NCBI GenBank assembly: GCA_905250115.1
Contig: CAJNOI010000252.1
Span: 1-64,000 of the forward strand
DNA length: 64,000 nucleotides
Source of the DNA: Adineta steineri
Taxonomy: Eukaryota; Rotifera; Eurotatoria; Adinetida; Adinetidae
Direction: 5' to 3'
The position numbers and the translations under genes are program-made. Shown one piece after another: positions 23,224 to 33,811 of the stretch (the first letter of the stretch is position 1; each line of letters starts with the position of its first letter). Below the pieces are notes generated by a model that searched no databases, was not told where the DNA came from, and saw only the letters and a program-made list of their open reading frames with translations.

Positions 23224-25090
23224 ATGGTTAGTTACGAGAACAATCAACACTTTTTAAAGAATTCTAAATAAATAATTCTTGTCAATATTTAGCCTGAACC
23301 AGAGAGTAAAAACAGTATTAAACAATCTACTCGTCCACAAACAGGATCGTAAGTATTATTTAATTTATTTATTCGAACTATATCTATGATTTTAGATCTT
23401 TATTTCACCGAAAAACAATATTGATATTAATTATCACTGCTGTTCTTAGCCTAATAACAATTATTGGTATTACAATAATTTCTATATACATTAAAAAGGC
23501 CGAAACATTAATTAATAAAACTACAACTACAACCGATGCGTCGACAACAGTAAATGGTAGAGCTTTTTTTTTATAAAAGAAAACATAGATGCTGACATAT
23601 TTCTGGGGTCCAAATGTAGTCGTCCAAAAAAATTATTGATTAAATACAGAAAAAATCTATTACAGAATGAGAAGTACTATTTCCAAAAACAGAATAATAA
23701 TACTCAGCACTCAGAAATGATATTCATAAAACAGAGCAATTATGTTCTGTCTTTCGGAATTTTCAGATTTGAATATTTTAGAATATTCACTCACACTCTT
23801 TATTTAATAAAAAATAAACCAACAAAATCTTTTGTATCATTTTTATTTTTCTTCCTTTTCTTTTCAAATGAAATATTTCTTAGTTTATTTTAAAAATTAA
23901 ACTATCTTTCTATAAAAATGCATTTTCTTCAAAGTTTCCATTCCAAAAAATAGAACTTCTAAATACTTTATTCTTCTGAGAATGATGTCATTGTATTTTC
24001 CAAATAAAATACTTCAAATGATTTGTTTTTCGTCAACAAATTGTTATCAAAATTGAATAAAAAAATAAATTAAATTTGTTTTTTTCATGTAACATATTTA
24101 TGAACATTTCATTCAAAATTAATCTTTTCTTTTTCTTCGATTAAAAATAAATTTTCTTCTTTTCATCAAAATCTTTTTTTTCGTCATTTTCTAGAACCAA
24201 AATTTAACAAATGGAAACAAAATGCCATTACTGTGGCTGGTGGAAATGAACAAGGGAAAAAATCAAATCAACTCGATGACCCTACTGGAATCTTTATTGA
24301 TAAAAACAAAAATATTTTCATTGCTGATTTTAATAATCATCGTATTGTTGAATGGAAATATAATGCAAAGGAAGGACAAATCATTGCAGGTGGGAATGAC
24401 GCAGGAAATCGAATGGATCAATTGCATTATTCAACAGATGTAATTGTTGATCAACAAAATCATTCGATCATCATTGCTGATCGTAATAACAGACGAGTAA
24501 TTCAATGGTTGAATCAAAAGCAACAAATTCTCATTGACAATATTGACTGTTTTGGTTTAGCAATAGATAAAAATGGATTTCTTTATGTTTCTGATTGGCT
24601 GAAGAATGAAGTGAGACGATGGAAAATGGGTGAATACAATGAAGGAATTGTAATGGCAGGTGGAAATGGAAAAGGAAATCAACTTAATCAACTTAATTTT
24701 CCTGGTTTTATCTGTGTTGATGAAGATCAATCTGTTTATGTATCAGATAATAACAATCATCGTGTGATGAAATGGAGAAGAGATGCAAAAGAAGGAATAA
24801 TTGTGGCTGGCGGAAATGATGAAGGAGGAAATCTCAATCAATTGTATTATCCTGAAGGAGTAATTGTTGATGATTTAGGTCAAATCTATGTGGCAGATGC
24901 TATGAATGATCGAATAATGCGTTGGTATGAAGAAAAAAAAGAAGGTGAAATTGTTGTTGGTGGAAATGGTTATGGAAATCAGTCAAATCAATTGTTTGAT
25001 CCCATGGGCTTATCATTCGATAATGAAGAAAATCTTTATGTTGCTGATTCGGGAAATGATCGAATTCAAAAATTTGAAATAATTTTGTGA
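23224..25090 (+). CDS. Type II membrane NHL-repeat beta-propeller protein
   Basis: The exons 23224-23226 (ATG only), 23293-23348, 23396-23556 and 24195-25090 join in phase with GT-AG introns of 66, 47 and 638 nt, giving 371 residues. The cytosolic leader (PEPESKNSIKQSTRPQTGSS) is followed by a membrane helix at about residues 25-48 (ILILIITAVLSLITIIGITII), a Thr-rich stalk (INKTTTTTDASTTVN) and a six-blade NHL propeller from about residue 75 to the end, closing with LYVADSGNDRIQKFEIIL. The orientation implies an extracellular propeller. The first coding exon holding only the start codon is my inference from phase, because no other start fits. The NHL exon is the inverted paralogue of 20443-21359. 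Confidence 0.78.
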
Positions 25091-25521
25091 ATAAACTTTT
25101 GATATTGAAATAAAGAAAAAAAGTTTTTTGTATTGAATAAAAGAACGATGCAAAGTCTTCTGGGATTTTTTTTCTTGAAAATTGAATTTAATTTGATAAT
25201 TTTGATTAAAAAAGACAAACAAATGAATGTTAAATTCTTCATCTTTTGCCAAATTTTGTAGAAGATAAAAAAAAAGAAAATATTTTGTACTTTGAATTAA
25301 ATTAAATGCAAACTATTCGAGAAGAAGATTTTGTGTCTGATAAAATTCTATTACAATATTCTTAGCTTTTTGATTTGATAAAATTTGAGAATTGTTTGAA
25401 ATGAACAGAAAAGGAATCTTCTCATGATAACTTAAAAATGAAAATTGAATTCAAAATGAATTTTATTGGAAAAACAAATATTAAAAAGATTTTTATATAG
25501 ATAAAAACAAAGAAAACTTAC

Positions 25522-25623
25522 GAAGGAAAAATGCACCAAGAAATCCAAATAAAATAAAACTTTTGAAATGATACTTTTTAATTTCAAAGAATTTTGGTGA
25601 ACGAATTTTTTCATTTGATTTCT
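25522..25623 (-). CDS. Possible orphan membrane-anchor exon of an NHL-type protein
   Basis: Between an acceptor-like AATTAAG and a donor GTAAGTTT, the frame encodes EKSNEKIRSPKFFEIKKYHF then a hydrophobic stretch (SFILFGFLGAFFL) ending with one overhanging base. This is the layout of the anchor exon of the plus-strand NHL gene, and its phase would fit the exon at 22484-22383. The distance of 3 kb with an opposite gene between makes this a guess; it may be a leftover of the duplication. Confidence 0.3.
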
Positions 25624-26447
25624 CTTAATTAAAGTTTAAAAAGATTTGTTATATTTTTTCATAAAAGTTTAAATAAATATTTAATAATTGTAATGTCATA
25701 TTTAATTCAATTCCTTCAAATCAATGAAGTTTTCTTGTGAAAAGATTTTCGTTTTGTTCTTGTTCTTTTTATTCAAATTTGATGAAAATAAAAACCATTT
25801 AAAGACATTTTTATTACTTAGTCCATATTGACAATTCGAAGTAGAATTTCGTAAGAAAAACGTCTCATCATAATCATTCGGAACTCAGTCTTTTCATTTT
25901 TCTCTAACGATATAATATTTATAGAAAAGTTTTGATGGTCTTGCTATTTTTGGTCTCTGTTGAGCAAGGATTAATAATGTGAAATAGTCTGTTATTTTTT
26001 CAGATTGATTGTATCATAAAATGAACAGAATCTATAATAATTATAATGGAGTATACATTTGGTTCGATTCTCTTACTAACAGTCACAGTGATATCGTTGA
26101 GACTGAATAATGTTATAACGAGTTAATTGATCAGGTTATTTATTTGCCTCTCACCATAACATTGTAAATTTATGATATTATAATCAATAATGAATAGAAT
26201 GTTTTGGCTTTCATAATACTTTTTTGTTATTCTATCAAATACAAAGATATTTCATGTTAAAAAAACTTTACTGTTTATTAAAATTGTAGGTAGTGACGCA
26301 AATGAGCATAATTATAACAGATGTTATTTTATGTTTATCGTCACTGTATGTCTATATATAAAACACAGTTCCAATAGTAAATAGCTGATTTTGAACAATA
26401 TCATATTTTAGAATTAATATATCTGCTATAAAATATCACTAAATTTT

Positions 26448-26503
26448 AATCAAAGAAACACATGATATAAATCAAAGAAACACATGATATAAATCAAAGA
26501 GAT
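26448..26503. repeat. Short tandem repeat, 22-bp unit, 2.5 copies
   Basis: AATCAAAGAAACACATGATATA occurs twice without mismatch, followed by a partial third copy. Confidence 0.9.
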
Positions 26504-26716
26504 TCTCCTGAATAAGATCGAAAGTAAAAATGCCGAAAAAATATGAGATAGACACATTATTAAAGGGGGAACAACTGATTATTATGATTCCAATGATTCT
26601 ACTATATGGAATCAGATGTATTTTCCTTTCCTAAAATTATCTGTTCTTTGCTAATATTTTGATGATTCCGACTGATTCTAAAAGACACATAGTCTTTTGA
26701 TCAAATTCAAGTTAAC

Positions 26717-26785
26717 CATCTTGAGGATGTGGATATGGGAGTGGCTAAATATAGATGAATGTCTGTATTTACACCCATCCTCAAA
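26717..26785. repeat. Telomere-like palindrome (copy 11)
   Basis: CATCTTGAGGATGTGGATATGGGAGTGG faces TTTACACCCATCCTCAAAC. It shows the full CATCTTGAGG left edge. Confidence 0.75.
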
Positions 26786-26917
26786 CGTCTTTCTCTATTT
26801 TTCCCCTTAAGTTGTTTCGAGCATCCAAAGTCTTACCATTGTCATATTTCGACTTTTTTTCCTTCGACATTTTTACTTTCGATCTTAGTTGGGAGAATCT
26901 AATATTCTGCATCAACA

Positions 26918-26970
26918 GGATATGGGTGTTGCTGTGAATATTGAAAGTTATATACTCCCACACTCAAGAT
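26918..26970. repeat. Telomere-like palindrome (copy 12)
   Basis: GGATATGGGTGTTGCTGTG faces ACTCCCACACTCAAGATT. It is a degenerate copy 130 nt from copy 11. Confidence 0.6.
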
Positions 26971-27548
26971 TTTACTAATAGAAGCAATAATCGAAATATG
27001 TTAATGAACTGATTCACATTTATTATTATACTGATAAGTTGTTCATCTTCAAAAATTCTAAGATAAATAAATGCATTGTTTTTCAATGAATTGACAATTA
27101 TTGAGAAAAGAAAAGAAATTCACCCGATCAGAAAAAATAATTAATTCATATTTTATTATATTGTTTGCCTGGTGAGCACTAAACTGATGATGCTAACGAA
27201 TTCAACTTGAAAATACTGTTTTTTTTTGAGAATAAGATAAAATATTTTTATAAAATCATTTGCCTTATTTGCTTTGAATGAAAAATATTTATTGATTTGT
27301 TAAATATTCGTTGAATTCAGAAATAAATTCTAAATTTATTTTTTTTCATTTATCAATAAAATAGAATAATCATTCAATTTATCTTCACCATTTTATTATT
27401 AATTAAAATTCTTTAATAAAATCTTTCGAAAAGAATTTTTATTTTATTTTTTAAAATTATTCATAAACTTTCTTATTGATCAAAAAAAAGATTTATTAAA
27501 CAAATGAAATTTCGAATTTGTTTTTTCTTTTCAGTTTTGATTTTTTAA

Positions 27549-27605
27549 TCTTGAGAGCGTGGGTTTATCTTCTTCAAACATACCTACACCCACACCCAGC
27601 AAGAT
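27549..27605. repeat. Telomere-like palindrome (copy 13)
   Basis: ATCTTGAGAGCGTGGGTTTATCTTCTTCAAACATACC faces CACCCACACCCAGCAAGAT. The core resembles the inner part of copy 10 (GTGGGTTTATCxTCxTCAAACATAC), indicating descent from one element rather than independent repeats. Confidence 0.8.
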
Positions 27606-28381
27606 AAAATATTATATATCATAGCTTTGAGTATTTATTTATCGTTCTTCTTTATCTATTATAATTTATTTGTTAAAATTTTATGCCTTCATTCTGATAT
27701 TAGTCATCATAATTCTGTATTGTGAATCAATCTTTTTATTAGAGATTATAAAATACATAAATCGTTGGATGGTTCAACACATATATACGCGTAATTGTAG
27801 TGTAACACGAAAAATATGTCTTTTCATTATCGTACGAACGAAAGCAGTGAAGGAAGTCTTATTATATATAATTAAGCAGCTAAAACTAAACAAAATAAAC
27901 CTACGAATACAAGCTTCTACGTTCGCGCACATGTATATGCTCCGTTGCGAATAATTTCTTCTTACATATATTTTTTCTTTATCTACCTTTATATTATAAT
28001 TAAAGGCAAAATGCATTGACGCTTGTCAATAAAAACACAACCTATACATGCATGTGTTATAATACGGACGTTATTTAGGCTTAGTCATCACTGTATTATA
28101 AGAAAAAAACAAAAAAAACGCCCTTTTTTCATAATGTACTTTTTTACCTAATTACTTACTATGTACTTTTATTCATTTTTCACTTCAATCATCATTTAAT
28201 ATCCTCTAACGGTAATAATTACCATGTAAAAAAAATTTAAGTAGCTGCTTTATTTGACTGATAATATAAATATAATATTTTATTACATTTTATCATTTTC
28301 CTACAAAGTAAGAAAAATAATGATTTTGTTTTGTGTTACTCTGTTATAGATTATCGATGTTCATTTCAAAAGTAAAGAAAT

Positions 28382-29420
28382 ATGAACAACTATCCACAAC
28401 AACGAACAATATCAAATAGAAATGTTCCCATACATAATGTGATGGAAACATTAATTCCATTTAATGATGAACAAATAAATTATCGGCAACCTAAATTTAA
28501 CAGAAATGTTCATATACAAACGGAATTAACTGCTATGAAACTCGATAATGAAGCAGAAAATTATCGAAGACACAAATGAACTAAAAATGTTGAGATTCAA
28601 GCTGCATTTACAGATATTACCTTGGATGATAATGTAACGAACGAACGTCAACAGGCAAGAAATTCAAGAGCCAAGGTCAAGAATGATTCAGCGCATAAGT
28701 TAGATGGAGCAGATGAAAGACAAACAATGAGATTAGAAGAAGATTCTAATATAGACAGAAATAGATCGAATCAACAAGATAGACGAAATACAAAAAATGT
28801 TAATAAAGATATCATTAAAAGTGATGGCACAGAACTAAGTCCTATTCTAGGATATTCCGAAGAACCTCTACTACCACTTGCACAAGCATGTGCTCCATTG
28901 AATGATATCTTTCATAATTTATCATTCTATGTTCAATTAACATTAAAAGAAACTCCTGAACAACCACCTGATGGATTATCGGTTGATGAAAGTGCTGCAA
29001 TTCGTCTCTATACAATTGAATGGGATAAACCTCATCGAAGTCTTTATTCAACACTCAATTTTAATCTTAAAAATAATGATCGGCAAGCACTTCTACCTTT
29101 TCACAGGTATCTCAAATTATTCTTAACTGCTCTTGTTAAATTACCATGTGTTCCACCATTAAATGTTTGGCGTGGAGTAACTAAAAATTTAAGCGAAGAA
29201 CTTCCACCTGGTAGTGCTATGACATGGTGGGTATTTTCATCATGTACAACTGAAATGACTGTACTGGAAAATAATATGTATTTGGAACAAGAAGGTGATC
29301 GAACACTTTCTTCTGTTGAAGCTATCAATGGTCGAACAGTAAGAGCGCATTCATATTTCGTTACTGAAGATGAAATTGTTCTTATGTCAGGTACTCATAT
29401 GATAGTTCAATCACAACTTG
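28382..29420 (+). pseudogene. Broken ADP-ribosyltransferase (ART, R-S-E type) family gene
   Basis: A single frame starting at ATG 28382 first encodes an acidic/polar leader containing two copies of a roughly 45-residue repeat (NYRQPKFNRNVHIQTELTAM and a related copy). From about 28860 an ART-type domain follows: a helical region, NVWRGVT, then the family's central Ser-containing region and the E-rich segment near the end. Mono-ADP-ribosyltransferases move ADP-ribose from NAD to proteins; this subfamily is greatly expanded in bdelloids. The copy looks broken, with about two breaks, and its 3' part ends at a telomere-like palindrome, short of the usual family C-terminus. I treat it as a fossil. 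Confidence 0.65.
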
Positions 29421-29477
29421 AGGGTGTGTGTGGGTGTGGTTGTCTGTGCTGTTATCTTACACTCACACCCACACCCA
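29418..29477. repeat. Telomere-like palindrome (copy 14) at the end of the ART gene
   Basis: CTTGAGGGTGTGTGTGGGTGTGG faces TTACACTCACACCCACACCCA. It abuts the ART coding sequence directly and is followed by a pyrimidine tract ending in TTATAG, so it may sit in an intron-like position. Confidence 0.85.
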
Positions 29478-29800
29478 TATTCAACTTATCTTTTTTTATT
29501 TTCACTTTTTTTTACACATTATAGAATTGTTTTTCAATTTGCGTTTATTTATTTATATTTTTTTCTTTTTAAAATCTTTAATAAAGGTCTATAGTTTTGA
29601 TTCAATCTTGCTTATGAAATTTAAGATGAAATATCCATATGTGGATGTAGTTGTTCATGTGACTATCTAACGTTCATCACCCACATCTACATTTATAACA
29701 AGTTACAACTTTAGTACTATGGATTTGTTAAAAGTCGGAATTTATTAAATAAAAGATTTGTTATAATAAGCAACAAAAGGTAGAATGAAATAAATTTAAT

Positions 29801-30658
29801 TTAAGTTGTAACAATAAAATCATGTCGTTTGAAATCATTGAACCACGTTTGTCGATGATATTCATCTGGTAATAACCGATAATTTTGTTGATCATCCATT
29901 TGAATATAGCCAACCAGTACTGTAGTTTTCACATCTGTACCTGTCCCATTCAACACCTTACATGCGCGAGGTGTTGTGTTCGCTTGATTCTCAGCACTTA
30001 CAAAGAGACAGAAATGACAACCAAAATTTCTAAATGATTTATCTTTTGATAATAGATCTTTTTCTATCTGTTCTTTAACATCGACCATAAAGTCGTAAAG
30101 TAAACGTAATTTCTGTGGCTTTTGGCTATAGACGCCTATACGTGGATCAGGCGTCATCCAAACAAGACTAAAACCATTTTTCTCATAAGCATTTACATTC
30201 AATGGAATGCTTTGCAAATTTGTCGCAGTTGTGACTAGTTTTTGTTTATACCCGTTATATTTTTGTAAAGTTTTCTGATATTTAGTGCGAACACTATTGA
30301 CATAAGCATCGTGAAGCTATGAGAAAAAGTTGTAAAATAGATAAAGAAATATCGTATGTTTTATATCAAACATTTCATTAGGAAGCTCAATGTCCAAGTG
30401 GATAAGTCGCAAAGACTCCTTGAGAAGGAGTAAAATATTTTTTTCTGTGAAGTCGTCAAGTAATTTCACTTTCTTTTACTTTACAGTATCTACTAGAACT
30501 TACCTCTTTTTTCGCCTCGTGACAATATTCTTCCATTGGAACACACAAATGACAATGCCAGGGGGTGCCATGTTCTTGATACCTAGTGCGAGAAATGCAA
30601 CGATAGTAGACTTTCAATAAAGTTATGCTTACCAGTCACCGCGATGAAATGATAAAAT
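29801..30658 (-). CDS. Unrecognised protein with HxC-rich exon (5' end missing)
   Basis: The exons 30658-30633 (26-nt micro-exon), 30582-30504 and 30316-29801 join in phase. The product reads ...FHRGDWYQEHGTPWHCHLCVP, MEEYCHEAKKE, then a basic helical stretch (LHDAYVNSVRTKYQKTLQKY) and a mixed alpha/beta region with GFSLVWMTPDPRIGVY, NFGCHFCLFVSAEN and VLVGYIQMDD. About 206 residues are visible. I do not recognise the family. The W-x-C-H-x-C and G-C-H-x-C groupings could bind a metal. Further 5' exons were not found; the neighbour at 31035-31417 on the same strand could belong to the same locus but ends in its own stop. Confidence 0.5.
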
Positions 30659-30972
30659 CTAATAAGAAAACATACAGTCATTCAAAACATTTTTTTGCAA
30701 CAATTAAATAACTTTTAAGATAACTGATATAGTAATTAGAGGTCGAACAGTTCAGTTTAGTTCTAAGAACTGAACTTTCGAAGTCCTGAATCACAACTTT
30801 TACTTCAAAAAACATTTCTTACAGATATTTCTGGTAGACCTTTGCAAACTATATCAAAAGATAAAGAATTTTTTCACATATATGAAATTTTTTCAGCATC
30901 GTATTTAGACAAATGAGCAGGTGCTTCTCTTTTAAGGGTTGTTGAAACAAAAAAAAATATCAATGATCTCAC

Positions 30973-32008
30973 TGGGTTTTTTCCCAACCTCAGCTTATTA
31001 AAAAATTCGGTTTTTGAAAACGTAGCAGAAACTATCATGCTTGCTTTTCAAAAGCAAGATATTCAATAATATATTGCCCACGCAAGCTTTCGCTTAAAGT
31101 GAATTTAATAATACGTACAGCTTGTTGGTCATATTTTGGCCTGTTTTTTAAAAACTTGGTCACAAGAAGCATTGTTTCGTCGATTTCATTTGCTTTTGTA
31201 TTCTTGTCGACATTTCCTTCTGTTTGTCGTACAATAAAATGTGGTCGTGGACTGAATTTATCGAAGACTAATTCAATCAAATCTCCAGTATTCGGAGTGC
31301 CACCTTCTGGATGTGGAATTCGAACGTAAGTATTCTGGCGAGAAGTAGCCTGAAATAGAAAAAAACGTTAGATAAAAGTAATGATATAAACTGAGATTGA
31401 AAAAGAAATCTTACCATATATTTTCTATATTCAAAGATTAGAAATTTTATACTGAAGGGAGTTTTGCTTTTTTTAATGAAGAAGTCTTCACGATGCTTAT
31501 TTTAATATCTTTTTCCTTTTGTGGGTTTTTTCCCATTGTTATTTGATGTAGGCGACCATATGTTGTTTGTTCTGTCGTTTCTATGTCTTTTTATGCGTGT
31601 TAATTTTACAGTTGAAACTCGTGTAAATACTTTTGAATGATAACGCACTTGAATCGTACTTTGTTTGCACCCTCAAGATTATTCTTTCTTAATTAATGCA
31701 GATTTTGTTTCAAATAGCTGAATATCTAATAAAAAAAAGTATAGATTTACATTCCCAAAGTAGAAAGAAAAGAAAAGTCTTTTATATATGATTGTCATAG
31801 ATTATATCTAGAACAACTTTACTTCATGTTCTGTAATATTTGTTTTGATATTTACGAAAAATGATTAATAAGATATAGTAAAAAGGATGTATACTTTATG
31901 TTTTGAAATTTTCATAATTCATATGTATCAGTATGAGAGAAGAAAAAATATGTTAAATATTTATTTATTTTTCTACCTATTTTTTTTAATACGTTGGGTT
32001 TTTTCCCA
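30973..32008. repeat. Three exact copies of the 14-bp palindrome TGGGTTTTTTCCCA
   Basis: The motif starts at about 30973, 31522 and 31995, with flanking bases that differ. It is self-complementary apart from the T6 centre and can form a hairpin with a TGGG/CCCA stem. No copy was noticed elsewhere in the window except a related GCGGGTTTTTACCCACC near 57626. Confidence 0.8.
31035..31417 (-). CDS. Small unrecognised protein, start codon alone in exon 1
   Basis: ATG (31417-31415) is followed at once by a 65-nt GT-AG intron (31414-31350) and exon 31349-31035, giving 105 residues. The protein is soluble and mixed: ATSRQNTYVRIPHPEGGTPN, a beta-like segment DLIELVFDKFSPRPHFIVRQ, a polar loop, and a C-terminal helix-rich part with LLVTKFLKNRPKYDQQAVRI. 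No family is recognised. Support comes from the clean open exon, the strong splice sites and the exact phase; the ATG-only exon is an inference. Confidence 0.45.
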
Positions 32009-32108
32009 GTTCATAAAGGTAGAAAAAAATGACGACATGCGACAAACAGAAAGGAATGAAAAGGCATGCGCTTAATTAGTTTTAACATCAAATATAAATC
32101 TCGTCTTT

Positions 32109-32172
32109 TGAAGGTGTGAGTGTGAATCAAGATGAGGATGTAAATATTTTAAGCATCTCTCACCCACACCCT
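32109..32172. repeat. Telomere-like palindrome (copy 15)
   Basis: TTGAAGGTGTGAGTGTG faces CTCTCACCCACACCCT across a loop of about 30 nt. Confidence 0.7.
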
Positions 32173-32777
32173 AAAAATGTAACAAGGAAATAGGAATTAT
32201 AAGCACAATGTGATAAGAAAATGCGATCATAATATTTTCATACAATGAATACACTACTATTGAGAATAAAACAAATCAGTTAATCAAATTAATCGAGTGA
32301 GATTTTGATCGTTGAGTTGATATTTAATATTGTTTCTTTATTTAGATGTATTTTAATTAACAAACAAGAATAACAACTTCATCATGATAAGAAAGGATTT
32401 TAAGAAACGTCTTTTTATGTTGAGAATTTAACCTTTTGTTCTTGTATTTTCCTGGACTTCAATACAACTCAATTTATTTAAAAAAAACGTAAAATAAATT
32501 CATCAAGTACTTTGAAATCGATATCAGACGAACCTATAAGATCGAAATAAGTCATTAATGGACAAAAACTAACAATAAATTCAATATATGATAATATTTT
32601 CACTTCATACACCATTACTTTTATGATTTTATTATTACTAGTATTGAACAAATTGATGGATAAATCAACAGAGATCCAATGATTGCCAAGCTCAGTTAAT
32701 AAGTTAATATAAGTCCTATCAGTTAAAAATATGACTTCAGTTATCTAAGTCCAAATCTTGTCGTGAATGGCTTAAAT

Positions 32778-32855
32778 CTTCAAGAGTGTGGGTCGGTTAA
32801 GAGATGATAGACACCGCACCCACACTTTTACCCCACGCCATCAGCCACACCCACA
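32778..32855. repeat. Telomere-like palindrome (copy 16)
   Basis: CTTCAAGAGTGTGGGTCGG faces ACCGCACCCACACTTTT and a second C-rich block CCACACCCACA. It lies about 190 nt past the stop at 33042. Confidence 0.75.
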
Positions 32856-33041
32856 ATGAACGATCAACAAGCGAAAACAGAGGGGATACTTGATCTCTTA
32901 CAGTTTCTTGTCTGACACTAAGAGAACAAAGTTTTTTTTTCAAATTACTTCTTGAATATAGTGAGAACCATCGATGAAACTCGCCGTATCGAGTATTGCG
33001 AATTCATTGGAGTAAGAAGTATCTTGAAGGATCAAGGAAAA

Positions 33042-33811
33042 TTACGTTGCGCAGTCACTAGGTTCTGCGATTCCGTCGTAATAATAACGACGAACTTCCA
33101 TCCAAGTACGCCATTTAAACCACCACCAACTCGACGGCAGTAATGCAGGATCGAAGTTTATTTTCCGAACCATGACACCAGTTACAACTACACCCTCATG
33201 AGGTTTTATAAAATTTCCTTCACGTGCGCTAAGTAAGAATTCAAGATCTTCGTTATTTGGAAAGTTTGGATCGATATCACCTTGCACACCAATCGCGAGT
33301 GATTCGCGCTTTTTTACAGGCTGCAATCTTCTAACATCGACTCGCACCTCCAGTATAAACTGAAAGTAAAAGCCTTCGTACTTAACTACGCGAGCGTACC
33401 TCGGGTGCGAAGAATAATGAATACTAGGAGAAAGGTACAGCGCTGGGAATCCATGTTGACATGTACGAACCCGAAATCCGTTTTCAATAATCTTATGAAC
33501 CTTTTGTGAATGTGTACCATGATACAGCGTGTGCCAATTTGGGCCCCAATCCGGAAGAGATGTGGCATCTACCTGTAAGCTAAGGCGAAACCAAGTGCTT
33601 GGAGAAAAGTAAGGAAATCGCTCCGGTGAGGACTCTAGTCGGCCATTCCAATATGTGTGCACCGTTGCCCTGTTAATTTTTGTGCAGTTCTTTGTACAGT
33701 ACCCACGATTGAATCTTTCATTCCAGCGTATACGTTTTACGTGCACAAGCGTTACATGATCAATCTCTTCACATGTAACAGGCACGCAACAGCATAACTC
33801 AACTTGACATT
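33042..33811 (-). CDS. PARP/neuralized-like C-terminal domain protein (5' end missing)
   Basis: An open exon from an acceptor-like TTTTAG (33812) to TGA 33042 encodes about 256 residues. Features in order: a Cys-rich start (CQVELCCCVPVTC), a Cys pair region (GYCTKNCTK), an aromatic segment (FPYFSPSTWFRLSL), WHTLYHGTHSQKVHKIIENGF, ALYLSPSIHYSSHPRYARV, and IDPNFPNNEDLEFLLSAREG near the end. From memory the YHGT and LxPSIxYxxxxxYA elements belong to an ART/PARP-like H-Y type fold seen in bdelloid and protist proteins annotated as neuralized- or PARP-like. I could not find an upstream exon with a start. GC content is higher than in the neighbours, which is compatible with transfer. Activity is unproven. 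Confidence 0.6.

Larger units (their letters stand above)
20300..25245. repeat. Inverted duplication of an NHL gene segment
   Basis: The segment 20300-21359 (minus orientation) and 24195-25245 (plus orientation) are strongly similar through the NHL exon and for roughly 150 nt past each stop. Both carry the same 3' flank: GTGAATAAA, AATAAAGAAAAAAAGTTTTTTGT and CAAAGTCTTCTGGGATTTTTTTT. The arms are divergent paralogues, so the event is not very recent. The 2.8-kb spacer holds the 5' exons of both genes. Confidence 0.8.
25091..28381. other. Long AT-rich intergenic region
   Basis: It contains three palindromes, a 22-bp tandem repeat and a possible orphan membrane exon, listed separately. The two open frames at 27670-28016 lie on opposite strands over each other and carry no motif. 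Nothing else is supportable. Confidence 0.5.
31418..33041. other. Intergenic, no supported gene
   Basis: AT-rich with two palindromes and two of the three TGGGTTTTTTCCCA motifs. The short frame at 31887-32075 is low in complexity and unsupported. Confidence 0.5.
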
